Below, in pieces: positions 34,127-43,827 of a stretch of DNA of 46,891 nt. Under the pieces are notes generated by a model. That model did no database searches. It was not told the DNA's origin and worked only from the letters and a program-made list of their open reading frames with translations. This DNA comes from an uncultured Eggerthella sp. (GTDB lineage Bacteria > Actinomycetota > Coriobacteriia > Coriobacteriales > Eggerthellaceae). The DNA is taken from NCBI GenBank assembly GCA_900542265.1, contig UQML01000013.1:1-46891 (forward strand). The letters run 5' to 3'. Both the position numbers and the translations under genes were made by a program. Numbering within the stretch: position 1 is the stretch's first letter; every line of letters starts with the position of its first letter.

Positions 34127-34330
34127 ATGAAACTTATGCCGATCAAACAAGCACAAGCAAAACTCTTTAACGCTATGTCTGATAAAACGCTCAAAGCTAT
34201 TACGCTCTACACATTCAAAAAGGATCGTTTAATACTCACAACCGGATCAAAAGACAAGCGCCTCATTAAAGAAGCTTTCAAGCGTGAATTTCCACGCAGC
34301 ACTCGAGCCTACGTAGCTGAAATACATTAA
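34127..34330 (+). CDS. hypothetical small basic protein, 67 aa
   Basis: The protein is Lys-rich and alternates helix and strand (QAQAKLFNAMSDKTLKAITL; DRLILTTGSKDKRLIKEAFK). GGGAAG lies about 9 bases upstream. Base use resembles neighbouring genes, so it is probably real. No family is recognised. Confidence 0.55.
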   Translation: MKLMPIKQAQAKLFNAMSDKTLKAITLYTFKKDRLILTTGSKDKRLIKEAFKREFPRSTRAYVAEIH

Positions 34331-34490
34331 CTTTTTCACAATTATCAGCCTACATTTTTACAGAAAACGGCTCGCAAAACCTTGCCATACATCGGCAAGT
34401 TAGTTGTATATACATTGGCGGATATACCAGACACAAAATACAACTACGACAACGACGTTAAAAAATATGTACATACGGACTGGGGGTTCA

Positions 34491-35342
34491 ATGAGAAACA
34501 AGTATACAGAACAACTTAGAACCATCATATATGGTGCTGCAGTAGGAGATGCGCTTGGTGTTCCCTTTGAATTCTTGCAGCGAGACTCCTTTACTTGTGA
34601 CTCCATGACAACGGGCGGTGTTCATAATGTTGCACGAGGTACTTTTTCGGATGATACTTCAATGCTTTTGGCAACATGCGATAGCATCAAGCAGACCAGC
34701 ACAATCAACCCCGATGACATGCGAAACCGTTTTTGCGACTGGCTTTTCAAGGGAACTTACACAGCCGATGGTGCAGCCTTTGATGTAGGAAACACCACCG
34801 CCTCAGCGCTTCATCGCGGATACGGGTGTGATCACGAATACACCAACGGCAATGGATCGCTCATGCGTATAGCACCCCTTGCTATAACGAACGCAACTGA
34901 TGAAGAAATCCGACAAGTTTCAGCCATCACCCATGCTCATTGGATTTCAATGGAGGCCTGTGTCATTTTTGTCCATATCTTACGCAGTGTTTTAAGCAGG
35001 AATTCACTCAAGGACGCTATCACAAAAGAGTTACCTGCACCAACCACGGCGGAAATCTATGAGCGCTTCGCCTTCTTGTATAACGTTGACACCCTATCAC
35101 GAGAAGAAATTGGTTCATCAGGCTATGTGCTTGAAACGCTTGCGGCTGCACTTTGGTGCGCGCTTCATACTACCAACTATAAAGACTGCGTCATCAGCGC
35201 AGTAAATCTGGGCGATGATTCTGACACAACTGCTTGCGTTGCTGGTGCACTCGCCGGCGCCCTCTATGGTTTTGAGAGTATTCCCACTGAATGGATAGAG
35301 GTATTACGCGGCAAAGAGATCATTGAGAACTGTTTGTTTTAA
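34491..35342 (+). CDS. ADP-ribosylglycohydrolase (DraG-like)
   Basis: This 283-residue protein starts at an ATG after GGGGG. Metal-binding motifs of the DraG/ARH family are present: GAAVGDALGVPFEF at the start, FSDDTSMLL at about 52-60, NGNGSLMRIAPLAI in the middle and NLGDDSDTTACVAGALAGAL near the end (Asp pair at 242-243 and Asp245). These bind two Mg2+ and ADP-ribose. It removes ADP-ribose from proteins or cleaves free derivatives. No ADP-ribosyltransferase is adjacent, so its target is unknown. Confidence 0.92.
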   Translation: MRNKYTEQLRTIIYGAAVGDALGVPFEFLQRDSFTCDSMTTGGVHNVARGTFSDDTSMLLATCDSIKQTSTINPDDMRNRFCDWLFKGTYTADGAAFDVGNTTASALHRGYGCDHEYTNGNGSLMRIAPLAITNATDEEIRQVSAITHAHWISMEACVIFVHILRSVLSRNSLKDAITKELPAPTTAEIYERFAFLYNVDTLSREEIGSSGYVLETLAAALWCALHTTNYKDCVISAVNLGDDSDTTACVAGALAGALYGFESIPTEWIEVLRGKEIIENCLF

Positions 35343-35419
35343 TGGTGAATCGCAATAATGCTTGTCACCTTATTTCGGTTGTTCGGAATTTCCAAACAAC
35401 TAAAGCGAGAAGGCACGAC

Positions 35420-35839
35420 TTAGCAGCGCTCATGTGCCTGCATAAGGCGTTTGGCTGCGCGGTTACGTTTAAATTTAGTTGCAAGGTGACGAATAGCAGC
35501 AATAGGATGATGCCATATCATACGAGGTCCCGCATACCGCATAACTTCACGAATACGCTCTTGCATTTCAGGGGCATAACAATGATTTTGACAGAGCTCG
35601 CAACTAATTTTGTTTTCCATACGACGACATCTGCGGGTACGGAGCGCCGCATACGCATCAAGTTCTTTACAAGCAGCACAGAGCGGCTCGCCACACTCAG
35701 CTCGTTCAGTACGCTCAGTGCGATCGCCATGCTCATCGTGCAAATGATTACCCGCGCAATAAATAGCAATCATTTGCGAAACCGTACGCAACTCGCGCGC
35801 TCGTTTTTTAGCTATGGCAGAGGTGTCTTGTTTCACCAA
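35420..35839 (-). CDS. ygbA: YgbA-like nitrous-oxide-stimulated promoter family protein
   Basis: This 139-residue protein has the YgbA arrangement of Cys motifs: CGEPLCAACKELDAYA, then CRRMENKISCELCQNHCYAP, ending EMQERIREVMRYAGPRMIWH. Its N-terminus has the helical RARELRTVSQMIAIYCAGNH segment. The family is induced by NO through NsrR in Escherichia coli and supports growth during nitrosative stress (family knowledge). It begins 12 bases after cydDC on the same strand, so it is co-transcribed, which ties the operon to NO or redox stress. Confidence 0.88.
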   Translation of the reverse strand: MVKQDTSAIAKKRARELRTVSQMIAIYCAGNHLHDEHGDRTERTERAECGEPLCAACKELDAYAALRTRRCRRMENKISCELCQNHCYAPEMQERIREVMRYAGPRMIWHHPIAAIRHLATKFKRNRAAKRLMQAHERC

Positions 35840-35851
35840 AAACTCCTTACT

Positions 35852-38800
35852 TTACGATGCGCGTTGCGTACGTTCTACAGAATACGTTACGTCAGCAATC
35901 GTTGCAGCAGAAAGTCTGTGACTTACCAAAACAATCGTCTTTCCTGCACGATTTTCCGACAAAGCCTTCAAAACTGCCGCCTCATTCAAACTATCCAAAT
36001 TGCTGGTAGGCTCATCTAAAAGCAAGAATGGCGCATCATGAAGAAATACGCGCGCTAAGCCCAAACGCTGACGCTCTCCGCCTGACAAGCTATCGCCTAA
36101 ATCTCCGAGCGGCGTATCAATGCCATGTGGCAAGCGATCAACCAAGTCTATTAACGATGCCTTTGCAAGTGCGTCTCTCAACTCATCGTCAGAAGCATCT
36201 GATTTAGCAATCAATAAGTTCTCGCGAATTGTTCCATCAAAAAGGAATGTCTCTTGCGACATAGCGCTTTGCATATTACGCAGACTTGTCGTATTGATGC
36301 GTTTGATGTCGTGCCCCGATAGCGCCACCTGGCCATTATCTACATCCCAATAGCGCATCAAAAGCTTCAAAAGCGTTGATTTGCCAGCACCACTTTTACC
36401 AGCAATACGCACGATGGAATCTGGCTTGATCGAAAGGTCAGCACCATCAAGAATGCGCTCATTGCCATAAGAAAAATCAACACGATTAAGCGATGCACCT
36501 GTAAAGCTCTCAAGATCAACCCCATCGCTTACTTCATGCACCACGGGCTCCTCGTCCAAAAGTTCTAAAACGCGCTCTCCTGAAGCAAGTGTCTGCTGCA
36601 AGTTGGTACCCAAATTTGCAACAGCAATCACCGGGCCAAATGAAGACATCAGGGCAGCAATCGAAATAAGTGCAGGAGCAAACCCAAGCTGACCAGTGGT
36701 TATAAGCGTTACAGCCACACCGAGTATTACAATATCCCACGCAAGAACAAGCAACCCAATGCATGCCTGAGAACAAGCCATACGTTTTTTCAAAGGGTCT
36801 TCAAAGTGCGATAGATCTTCCATATGTTCACGCAGCTGACGCGAACGAATCTGTGCACGACCGAATTGCAATATCTCAGGAAGACCACGCAAACTATCGA
36901 GAACAAACGTGTTCATAAACCCAATGCGATCACGCACATCGCGCCCGAGTGTTCCTGCGAACTTTGAAGAGATCCATGGAACCAAAATACCCAGCGTGCC
37001 ATATGCGAGTGCCGCTACCACAGCTAACGCCGGTGATTGAAAGCCAATAAAGACAACCATGCCTACTGAAACAATCAGTGCAATAAGAGCAGGTGATATT
37101 GTATGGGCATAAAACACCTCAAGTAGTTCTACGTCTGAGGTTACCATCGACACCAGATTACCTTTGTTGCGCCCCTCCAACTTGGCAGGTGCCAACTGAC
37201 GCATCACCGCAAACAGTCGATCACGCACCAGTGCCAAAATCTTGAACGCTAAATAATGGTTACACAGTTGCTCGCCATACCGCAAAGGACCACGCACAAC
37301 ACCACAAATTCCCACTGCAATAGCTGCGGCAACCCAACCTATGCCTGCATTCATGCCACTCAGATCAAGTAAACCAAATACCGCAAAAACAGTTAAGAAG
37401 ATAGCAGCAGCAAAACCGACGACGCCCAAGAAAATTGCCAGTACCATTACGGGTAGCAAAGGTTTAGTAAGCTTTAGCAACTCAAACATAACAGCAAGGT
37501 GAGATCGTCTACGATAAGGCGTTTTGATGCCATCAACGGTATCGCTATTAGCAGCATCTGTACCATCAGCGGCAACGGCAGCAGCGACAGCAGCAGAACC
37601 AGCAGGATCAGCAATATCCCGTGCCTGAGACGCAAACGCTTCAAGCTCAGATTGCTGTGCCCACAAGCGCTGATACACACCTGGCAAAGTACCTTCATTC
37701 TCAGCCACCAAGGCAGCATGACTGCCTTGCTCTACCACACGACCATTTTCCATAACGAAAATCGCATCAGCATTTTTAAGCGCAGCTAAGCGATGCGTGA
37801 TCATAATGACTGTTTTGTCCGCTGCCAGCTCTTGAGCAAGACTAATAATGGCAGCCTCACTTTCAACATCAATATTCGATGTTGCCTCATCAAGGATATA
37901 CACGGGAGTATCATGTAAAAGCGCTCGCGCCATAGCAAGACGCTGCCGTTGACCACCAGAAAGATTTGCTCCTTCAGGTGCAACAGGAACATCAAGACCA
38001 CCTGATGCTTTTACAAATTCAGCTAGTTTGCAGCGCTCTAATACTTCCCATAGCTCCTCGTTAGTTGCTTGAGGCTTTGCAAGCAATAGATTAGACCGGA
38101 TGGTTCCTTCAAAAAGATAACTTGCAAAAGGAACATAGGTAATTATTTCGTGTAAAGATGCTTGCGATATCTCTTTAAGCTCAACCTTATTGATATATAC
38201 CGCTCCACTATAGCGATCAAACGATCCCGAAATAATGCCTGCTAAGGTTGATTTACCTGACCCACTCTCTCCGGTGATTCCCACAAAAGAACCTTGCGGA
38301 ATAGTAAGATCAACCGCTTCGAGTACCGTGCGCTCCCCATCGTATGAGTAGCCAACATTCCTGCACTCAATATCAACCTTATGAGAATCAACACTGCGCG
38401 TACCACGCAAAGGGTTAGGCGTATCAAGTAGCGCAAACATTTTATCCGCCGCTGCCATACCACTCATTGCAGTATGAAAAAACGAACCGAGCGCACGCAG
38501 AGGTAAGAAAAATTCAGATGATAAGAAAATAATGGTAAATACGGCTCCAAACGTCACCGCCCCTTGTGCCATTTGATTAAGCGCCACAATAATTCCGATT
38601 GCTGCGCCACCAAATGCGAACAAATCCATAACCGTAATAGAGTTAAGTTGCATAACCAAAAGGCGCATGGTTGCTTGCCTAAATGTTTCTGCTTCGGTAT
38701 TGATTTTTGCATGACGAGCCTCATCGGCCTGAAAAACTTTTAACGTCGATAGGCCTTGAATGCTCTCCAGAAACATTGCACCTAAATCGGTATAGGTGCC

Positions 38801-39364
38801 CCAATATTGTCCCATCACGCGCTTAGCGATTTTTTGCACCGCCACAATCGAAAGGGGAATAAACGGCACGCAAATAAGCAAGGTAAGCGCCGTGGGAAAA
38901 GAAAGCGGAGCCAAACAAATGAAGAGTGTAAGCGGTGCTACTACCGCATAAAATAACTGAGGTAAGTAGAGTCCAAAATAGCTTTCCAAGTGTTCAACAC
39001 CCTCCACACTAATTTGAAGTGCTTCACCTGTTGAAATACTTTCACGATACGCAGGGCCTAGATCAGTAAGTTTGTTATAGACTGCTTGTCTAATGGTTGT
39101 TTTGGCAGTTTGTGCCGCTTTTTGCCCACATCGCTGTGCTCCCATTTGACATCCAAAGCGCACAAAGAGCGCGCCAATTGCCACTATAAGCAACGTTACA
39201 ACATTTGATAATTCGAGCCCGCCATCAAGCAGCTGTTGCAAAAAGAAGCCGATTACAACAAAGATTGCAATGTTTGCCATAAGAGCGACCCATTGCAAAA
39301 GCACATCGACCGCAATAAAAAATCGTGCTTTAGGTACAAGCTTCAGTAAACGCTTATCAAACAT
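35852..39364 (-). CDS. cydDC: CydDC thiol-reductant ABC exporter, both halves in one polypeptide
   Basis: This 1170-residue protein starts at the ATG with AAAGGA 9 bases upstream. The first half (CydD-like) has six helices, then an ABC domain with Walker A GESGSGKST (365-373) and NLSGGQRQRLAMARALL. The second half (CydC-like, from about residue 600) has another six helices and an ABC domain with GKSGAGKSTLLK, SLSGGERQRLGLARVFL and LLDEPTSNLD. An Ala-rich linker joins them. It exports cysteine/glutathione-type thiols needed for cytochrome bd assembly. It sits between DUF454 and ygbA in one operon; cydAB is not in the window. Confidence 0.92.
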   Translation of the reverse strand: MFDKRLLKLVPKARFFIAVDVLLQWVALMANIAIFVVIGFFLQQLLDGGLELSNVVTLLIVAIGALFVRFGCQMGAQRCGQKAAQTAKTTIRQAVYNKLTDLGPAYRESISTGEALQISVEGVEHLESYFGLYLPQLFYAVVAPLTLFICLAPLSFPTALTLLICVPFIPLSIVAVQKIAKRVMGQYWGTYTDLGAMFLESIQGLSTLKVFQADEARHAKINTEAETFRQATMRLLVMQLNSITVMDLFAFGGAAIGIIVALNQMAQGAVTFGAVFTIIFLSSEFFLPLRALGSFFHTAMSGMAAADKMFALLDTPNPLRGTRSVDSHKVDIECRNVGYSYDGERTVLEAVDLTIPQGSFVGITGESGSGKSTLAGIISGSFDRYSGAVYINKVELKEISQASLHEIITYVPFASYLFEGTIRSNLLLAKPQATNEELWEVLERCKLAEFVKASGGLDVPVAPEGANLSGGQRQRLAMARALLHDTPVYILDEATSNIDVESEAAIISLAQELAADKTVIMITHRLAALKNADAIFVMENGRVVEQGSHAALVAENEGTLPGVYQRLWAQQSELEAFASQARDIADPAGSAAVAAAVAADGTDAANSDTVDGIKTPYRRRSHLAVMFELLKLTKPLLPVMVLAIFLGVVGFAAAIFLTVFAVFGLLDLSGMNAGIGWVAAAIAVGICGVVRGPLRYGEQLCNHYLAFKILALVRDRLFAVMRQLAPAKLEGRNKGNLVSMVTSDVELLEVFYAHTISPALIALIVSVGMVVFIGFQSPALAVVAALAYGTLGILVPWISSKFAGTLGRDVRDRIGFMNTFVLDSLRGLPEILQFGRAQIRSRQLREHMEDLSHFEDPLKKRMACSQACIGLLVLAWDIVILGVAVTLITTGQLGFAPALISIAALMSSFGPVIAVANLGTNLQQTLASGERVLELLDEEPVVHEVSDGVDLESFTGASLNRVDFSYGNERILDGADLSIKPDSIVRIAGKSGAGKSTLLKLLMRYWDVDNGQVALSGHDIKRINTTSLRNMQSAMSQETFLFDGTIRENLLIAKSDASDDELRDALAKASLIDLVDRLPHGIDTPLGDLGDSLSGGERQRLGLARVFLHDAPFLLLDEPTSNLDSLNEAAVLKALSENRAGKTIVLVSHRLSAATIADVTYSVERTQRAS

Positions 39365-39380
39365 GATCTCGTATCCTTTT

Positions 39381-39899
39381 TTAGTCTTCTTGTACCGCAC
39401 TATGCCCTAAAAGCGCACTTTGACTAGGAACGACTGATCGCATTGGTGATTCAGGCTTTTCTGTCTTTACCATAAAGCCAAAATAAACGATGTGACCTAT
39501 AAAGATGGTTGTCACAATAATGCGGCCAGGCATAAATTCGCTCATCAGCGCAAATGAAACACCTAAGAGTAAGGTGATCGGAATTAAAAGCTTGAGCTTA
39601 GCAGAAAGTGTCATGGCTCTTCGGGTAAGCAAACCTTCAAATACTGTTTTATAGAGCTTAGTTTCTCTAAACCAACTATCAAGTTTTTTCGAACTCCGCG
39701 CAAAACAAAGTGCAGCCAGCAAAATAAAAGGAGTAGTTGGAAGCAAAGGGAGAATAGCGCCAAGAGCTCCCAAGCCAAAGCAGCACACTCCAGCTGCACC
39801 CCATAAGTGCCTAACTATCACTCTCTTACTTCTTTGTTCATCATTACTCTGCTGAAATGCATTAAGAAACCGAGAACTCTTTTTCTTGGTTTGATCCAT
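39381..39899 (-). CDS. YbaN/DUF454 family membrane protein
   Basis: This 172-residue protein has AAGGAG 9 bases before the ATG. The DUF454 core is clear: LWGAAGVCCFGLGALGAILP, LLPTTPFILLAALCFARSS, LDSWFRETKLYKTVFEGLLT. Further hydrophobic helices follow (LKLLIPITLLLGVSFALMSE; IIVTTIFIGHIVYFGF). It is an inner-membrane protein of unknown function. It ends 16 bases before cydDC and is the first gene of that operon. Confidence 0.9.
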   Translation of the reverse strand: MDQTKKKSSRFLNAFQQSNDEQRSKRVIVRHLWGAAGVCCFGLGALGAILPLLPTTPFILLAALCFARSSKKLDSWFRETKLYKTVFEGLLTRRAMTLSAKLKLLIPITLLLGVSFALMSEFMPGRIIVTTIFIGHIVYFGFMVKTEKPESPMRSVVPSQSALLGHSAVQED

Positions 39900-40055
39900 T
39901 ATGAATTTCTCCTTGCTATCTCATTCTAGCGAAGTAACCAGTGTCTAACATTAAAAGCATCATGCAAGTTACCATGAGTTAACTTATGAGCGCAAGAGAG
40001 AATTTGTCATTCACGATATGTTCACAAGGTTATCGGCAAGCCCCCGGCCGATAGT

Positions 40056-40896
40056 TTATTCACGCTCACCATGCAAAACACCCATGAGCCATCTACCCTC
40101 ATCGGAAAGATCGTCTTTAGTAAATCCTGAAACCTTATCGCACGAGGTTTTGAAAAGTGCCGAAGCCTCATCTTTATTAGAAAGATTCCAGCAAATATAA
40201 CTTATGTCTAAATCATCCATAAGTTCTACCCACGCATTAGCTGAAGCGTAATCAATCCGGCCGTTTCCACTTGCATCACAGATTCCAAACTCGGTTACAA
40301 AAACGGGCAAGCCACCATCCACAGCCGCAGATAAGCGATCACGCAAATCTTGCTGATGGGTTGCTGCAATACATTAGTATGATCAGCTAAATCGGTCGAC
40401 GTGCGAGCAAAGAACTCTTTTGCCTCACTCACGTGCTGAAGCGGATTGCTATCACTCAAAATATGCCAATCAACAACCGCATATAAATCTGCTTCCGCGG
40501 CATAATTCACTCCGTTATACACCAGATCATAGAGAGCTTCATCATCACCATCAGTACAATAGCCTCCCGATTCTGCCGTGTAGAGAGAAAGACGTACGAC
40601 GTTTACATTCCAGTCATTGCGCAGCTCTTGAAAGCAGGATTATCTCTGTTAAACTCCGTAGATCCCTTCGAGCTAGCCGATGCGTTTTCACTTGATGAAG
40701 CCTGCTGAGATGTTTGACTCTCATTGTTATCCCCATCGGATCCACCAGCACAACCCGTCAATAATAACGGGACCAACAACAATAATGACACCAATGCAAT
40801 CGCTGTTATCACTAAAGGAATACGAGAACGAGAATGAGAAACTCCACAGATGTCACAAGAGTCATTCCAGTGATGTTGGAAGTGCTGAAGATACAT
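40056..40896 (-). pseudogene. lipoprotein GH5 (cellulase-type) glycosidase, broken by deletions
   Basis: A lipobox (LLLLVPLLLTGCAGG) and a Ser-rich linker start at 40896, directly after the stop of the oxidoreductase gene. The frame then fails near 40603. Another frame resumes at NDWNVNVVRLSLYTAESGGY and runs through AAEADLYAVVDWHILSDSNP. That frame breaks near 40360, where a third resumes at LRDRLSAAVDGGLPVFVTEF and continues to YICWNLSNKDEASALF. The end carries the GH5 nucleophile (VTEFGI), but the acid/base N-E-P segment and the front of the barrel are deleted. It is a clear relic of a secreted glucanase-like enzyme. Confidence 0.85.
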
Positions 40897-42603
40897 TTAC
40901 TGATCCGCACCGCAGGGATGGGCGGCCTCAATAAGAGCACGATCATGCACTACTGTCTCGTAATAGCGGAAGCCGCCCGCAAAGTTATACGCATCATATC
41001 CGTTTCCAGCCAAAATGCGACATGCAACATAACTGCGCAAACCACTTTGACAAATCACATACACGGGCTTTTTGGGATCAAGCTCATCAATCCTGTCACG
41101 CAAATCATCAAGCGGAATATTCACAAATCCAGGAATAGACCCACGCGCAAACTCACCAGGTGTACGCGCGTCAAGAAGCGTGATAGCGGGATCTGGCTTG
41201 AGCATCTCAATTTGAAGCTCATCAAGCTGGTCTAAATACCACTGTCTCACAATGCCTTCTTCAATATTTTCAATCATAAAACCAGCCATATTGACCGGGT
41301 CTTTTGCCGATGAGTAAGGAGGTGCATAAGCAAGATCAAGATCCTTAAGATCCGTTGCGCGCATACCTGCAAAGATGGCGGTTGCTAACACATCAATACG
41401 TTTATCAACGCCTTCATATCCAATGATTTGAGCGCCAAGTAAGCGATAGGTCTCTTTCTCAAACACCACTTTCATGGTCATAAGTTTGCCGCCTGGGTAG
41501 TAGCCAGCATGACTCATAGGAGAGAGAATAACATGATCTACCTCAAGTCCTGCTGCACGCGCCACGGTCTCATTAACACCAGTGGAAGCAGCGGTAACGT
41601 CAAACACTTTGATAACACTGCTGCCTTGAGAACCGCGATAGGTGCTCTTGAGACCGCAAATATTATCAGCTGCAATGCGGCCTTGCTTATTTGCGGGACC
41701 CGCTAGAGAGATAAGTGATTCTTCACCCGTAACGAGATGGTTCACCTGAACCGCATCGCCCACGGCATAAATATCGGGAGCCGATGTTTCCATATGATCA
41801 TTAACAAGGATGCTCCCCTTGATACCCATCTCAAGTCCCGCCTCTTTAGCAAGATGCGTATCAGGCGTTACCCCAATGGCAAGAACAATCATGTCAGCAG
41901 GGAGCGGATCGGCATCTTTAAGGAGCATCTCAACCCCATCACTTGTTTCCCTAAATCCTTCCACAGCATGACCGAGCGCAAGCGTAATACCGTGCTTGCG
42001 CGCCTCAGCATGAATAAAGGCAGCCATGTCAGGATCAAAGGGTTTCATGAGTTGTTGAGGACGCTGAACAATAGTGACCTCCATACCAAGTTCGCGCAGG
42101 TTTTCTGCAAGCTCAAGACCAATAAAGCCACCACCTGCAATAACTGCCGTACGCGGATGGGTCCGATCAATAAACTCCTTCATACGAAACGTGTCTTCGA
42201 CCGTACGAAGCGTAAAAACATGCTCAAGACCAACACCTGGCAAGCGTGGCTGCGTGGGCTTTGCCCCTGGAGAAAGAATGAGTTTGTCGTAGGCCTCATC
42301 AAACTCTTCACCCGTAATGAGATTCTTAACGCGTATAAGTTTGCTTTCAGGGTAAAGTTCGATGACCTCATGATTGACGCGCATATCCACATTAAAGCGA
42401 CTCAAAAAACTCTCAGGTGTTTGCAACGTAAGCGCCTGAGGATCTTCAATGGTACCGCCAATGTAATATGGAAGACCGCAATTAGCATATGACACATAGC
42501 CTGATCGTTCAAAAACAACAATATCGGCGTGCTCATCAAGACGACGAAGTCGCGCAGCTGCTGTTGCTCCTCCTGCTACTCCCCCTACAATAACTACCTT
42601 CAT
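40897..42603 (-). CDS. CoA-disulfide reductase-like flavoprotein with C-terminal rhodanese domain
   Basis: This 568-residue protein follows AAGGGGAG by 5 bases. The N-terminal FAD site is KVVIVGGVAGGATAAARLRR, and the active-site Cys42 lies in SYANCGLPYYIGG as in CoADR/Npsr enzymes. The NAD(P)H site is RTAVIAGGGFIGLELAENL, and APDIYAVGDA binds FAD. After the dimerisation domain, a rhodanese domain starts near residue 470 (ITLLDARTPGEFARGSIPGF) with Cys518 in VYVICQSGLRSY. CoADR-rhodanese fusions reduce CoA disulfides or persulfides. It is followed with no gap by the GH5 relic. Confidence 0.93.
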   Translation of the reverse strand: MKVVIVGGVAGGATAAARLRRLDEHADIVVFERSGYVSYANCGLPYYIGGTIEDPQALTLQTPESFLSRFNVDMRVNHEVIELYPESKLIRVKNLITGEEFDEAYDKLILSPGAKPTQPRLPGVGLEHVFTLRTVEDTFRMKEFIDRTHPRTAVIAGGGFIGLELAENLRELGMEVTIVQRPQQLMKPFDPDMAAFIHAEARKHGITLALGHAVEGFRETSDGVEMLLKDADPLPADMIVLAIGVTPDTHLAKEAGLEMGIKGSILVNDHMETSAPDIYAVGDAVQVNHLVTGEESLISLAGPANKQGRIAADNICGLKSTYRGSQGSSVIKVFDVTAASTGVNETVARAAGLEVDHVILSPMSHAGYYPGGKLMTMKVVFEKETYRLLGAQIIGYEGVDKRIDVLATAIFAGMRATDLKDLDLAYAPPYSSAKDPVNMAGFMIENIEEGIVRQWYLDQLDELQIEMLKPDPAITLLDARTPGEFARGSIPGFVNIPLDDLRDRIDELDPKKPVYVICQSGLRSYVACRILAGNGYDAYNFAGGFRYYETVVHDRALIEAAHPCGADQ

Positions 42604-42869
42604 AGTGTCTCCCCTTCTGCTACTTGCCTGACCGCACGAGTCTACCTGACAGTTCATAATGCAGTTTTTGTTTTAGTTGGCATGGTATCAGATTTTCTCG
42701 CTTTAAAGAGATTCGTACCTCATCGAACCAATTCATAGACACCTCATCCATTGCTACATACCACCTATTCTTGTTACTGCTAGAATCATTACCGAATAGG
42801 TCATGTTCTGTAAAGAACGTGAGTAAAGAGCATGAGCCTATAAGCAACTTCGTAGAAAGAAGAGTAACC

Positions 42870-43670
42870 ATGGATCGTTTAAAGGGCAAAGTCGCAATTG
42901 TTACTGGATCAACCAGCGGCATTGGCACCGGCATCGCAAAGATGTTTGGTGCTGAGGGCGCAAAAGTTGTTGTATGCGGTCGCAATGAAGAGCGCGGTAA
43001 CAAAGTCGTGGAAGATATTACGTCACAAGGCGGAGAAGCATATTTCCACAAATTTGACGTTACCCAACCAGAAACCGTTGATGCACTGTTTGCTGATACC
43101 AAAGAGCGCTGGGGTTCAATCGATATTTTGGTTAACAACGCTGCTGGCATGGCACTAAAAGATGGTCGTGTTGATGAGATTTCTCTTGAAGATTGGGATG
43201 CCGTATTCGCAAGTGATGTTCGCTCAACCTTCTACTGCATCAAGACCGTATTGCCATATATGCAAGAACAAAATGGTGGATCTATTATTAATATTGGTTC
43301 TATGGCTTCTTGCGGCGGGGATCTCGGTTCTACCGCCTATGCTTGCGCTAAAGCTGGTGTCGATATGCTCACTGAATACACTGCCCTTCAATATGGCAAG
43401 CAAAATATTCGTTGCAACTGCGTACGTCCTGGCCTTATTGTTACCCCTCAAAATGAAGCCAAGGTTCCTGATGCATTGAAGAGTATCTTCTTAGACAACA
43501 TTGAAGTAACCCGCTACGGCAAGCCGGAAGACATTGCCGCTATGTGTGTTTACTTAGGGTCTGATGAGAGCAGCTACTTCACTGGTCAAGTAGTAACGGT
43601 TGATGGTGGTCTTAACGCACACGTTGCTACCGTAGCGCAATTCCGCGCACTCGCTTCTCGCACCTGGTAA
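42870..43670 (+). CDS. short-chain dehydrogenase/reductase (SDR, classical)
   Basis: This 266-residue protein has the cofactor loop VTGSTSGIG at 11-19, NNAAG at 89-93, and the catalytic triad Ser144 (NIGSMAS), Tyr157 and Lys161 (YACAK). C-terminal features are RPGLIVTPQNE and the SSYFTGQVVTVDGGL that close SDR subunits. CGRN after strand 2 suggests NADP(H). The start at 42870 follows a weak AAGAAGAG. The alcohol/ketone substrate is not evident. A good terminator follows. Confidence 0.92.
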   Translation: MDRLKGKVAIVTGSTSGIGTGIAKMFGAEGAKVVVCGRNEERGNKVVEDITSQGGEAYFHKFDVTQPETVDALFADTKERWGSIDILVNNAAGMALKDGRVDEISLEDWDAVFASDVRSTFYCIKTVLPYMQEQNGGSIINIGSMASCGGDLGSTAYACAKAGVDMLTEYTALQYGKQNIRCNCVRPGLIVTPQNEAKVPDALKSIFLDNIEVTRYGKPEDIAAMCVYLGSDESSYFTGQVVTVDGGLNAHVATVAQFRALASRTW

Positions 43671-43715
43671 TAAACAGATTGACAGCAAGCGCTATTTAAC
43701 AACAAGCACTATTGT

Positions 43716-43744
43716 ATGAGGGAGCACACCAGATGCTCCCTCAT
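43716..43744 (+). terminator. hairpin terminator after SDR gene
   Basis: ATGAGGGAGCA and TGCTCCCTCAT form an 11-bp stem around CACCAGA, followed by TATTTA-type T-rich sequence. It lies between converging genes and may serve both. Confidence 0.8.
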
Positions 43745-43827
43745 TATTTATGCGTACCATATACCCCTACACAAGAGTCGACGCATCAAATGCTCACCTT
43801 AATTATTCACGCCCATTAGTCGCGTAG

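Noticed and set aside
35342..36019. Forward frame of 225 codons after the ADP-ribosylglycohydrolase
   Set aside because: It is antisense to ygbA and the end of cydDC, both of which have clear family motifs.
41737..42492. Forward frame of 251 codons
   Set aside because: It is antisense to the CoA-disulfide reductase-like gene, whose FAD and NAD motifs are unmistakable.
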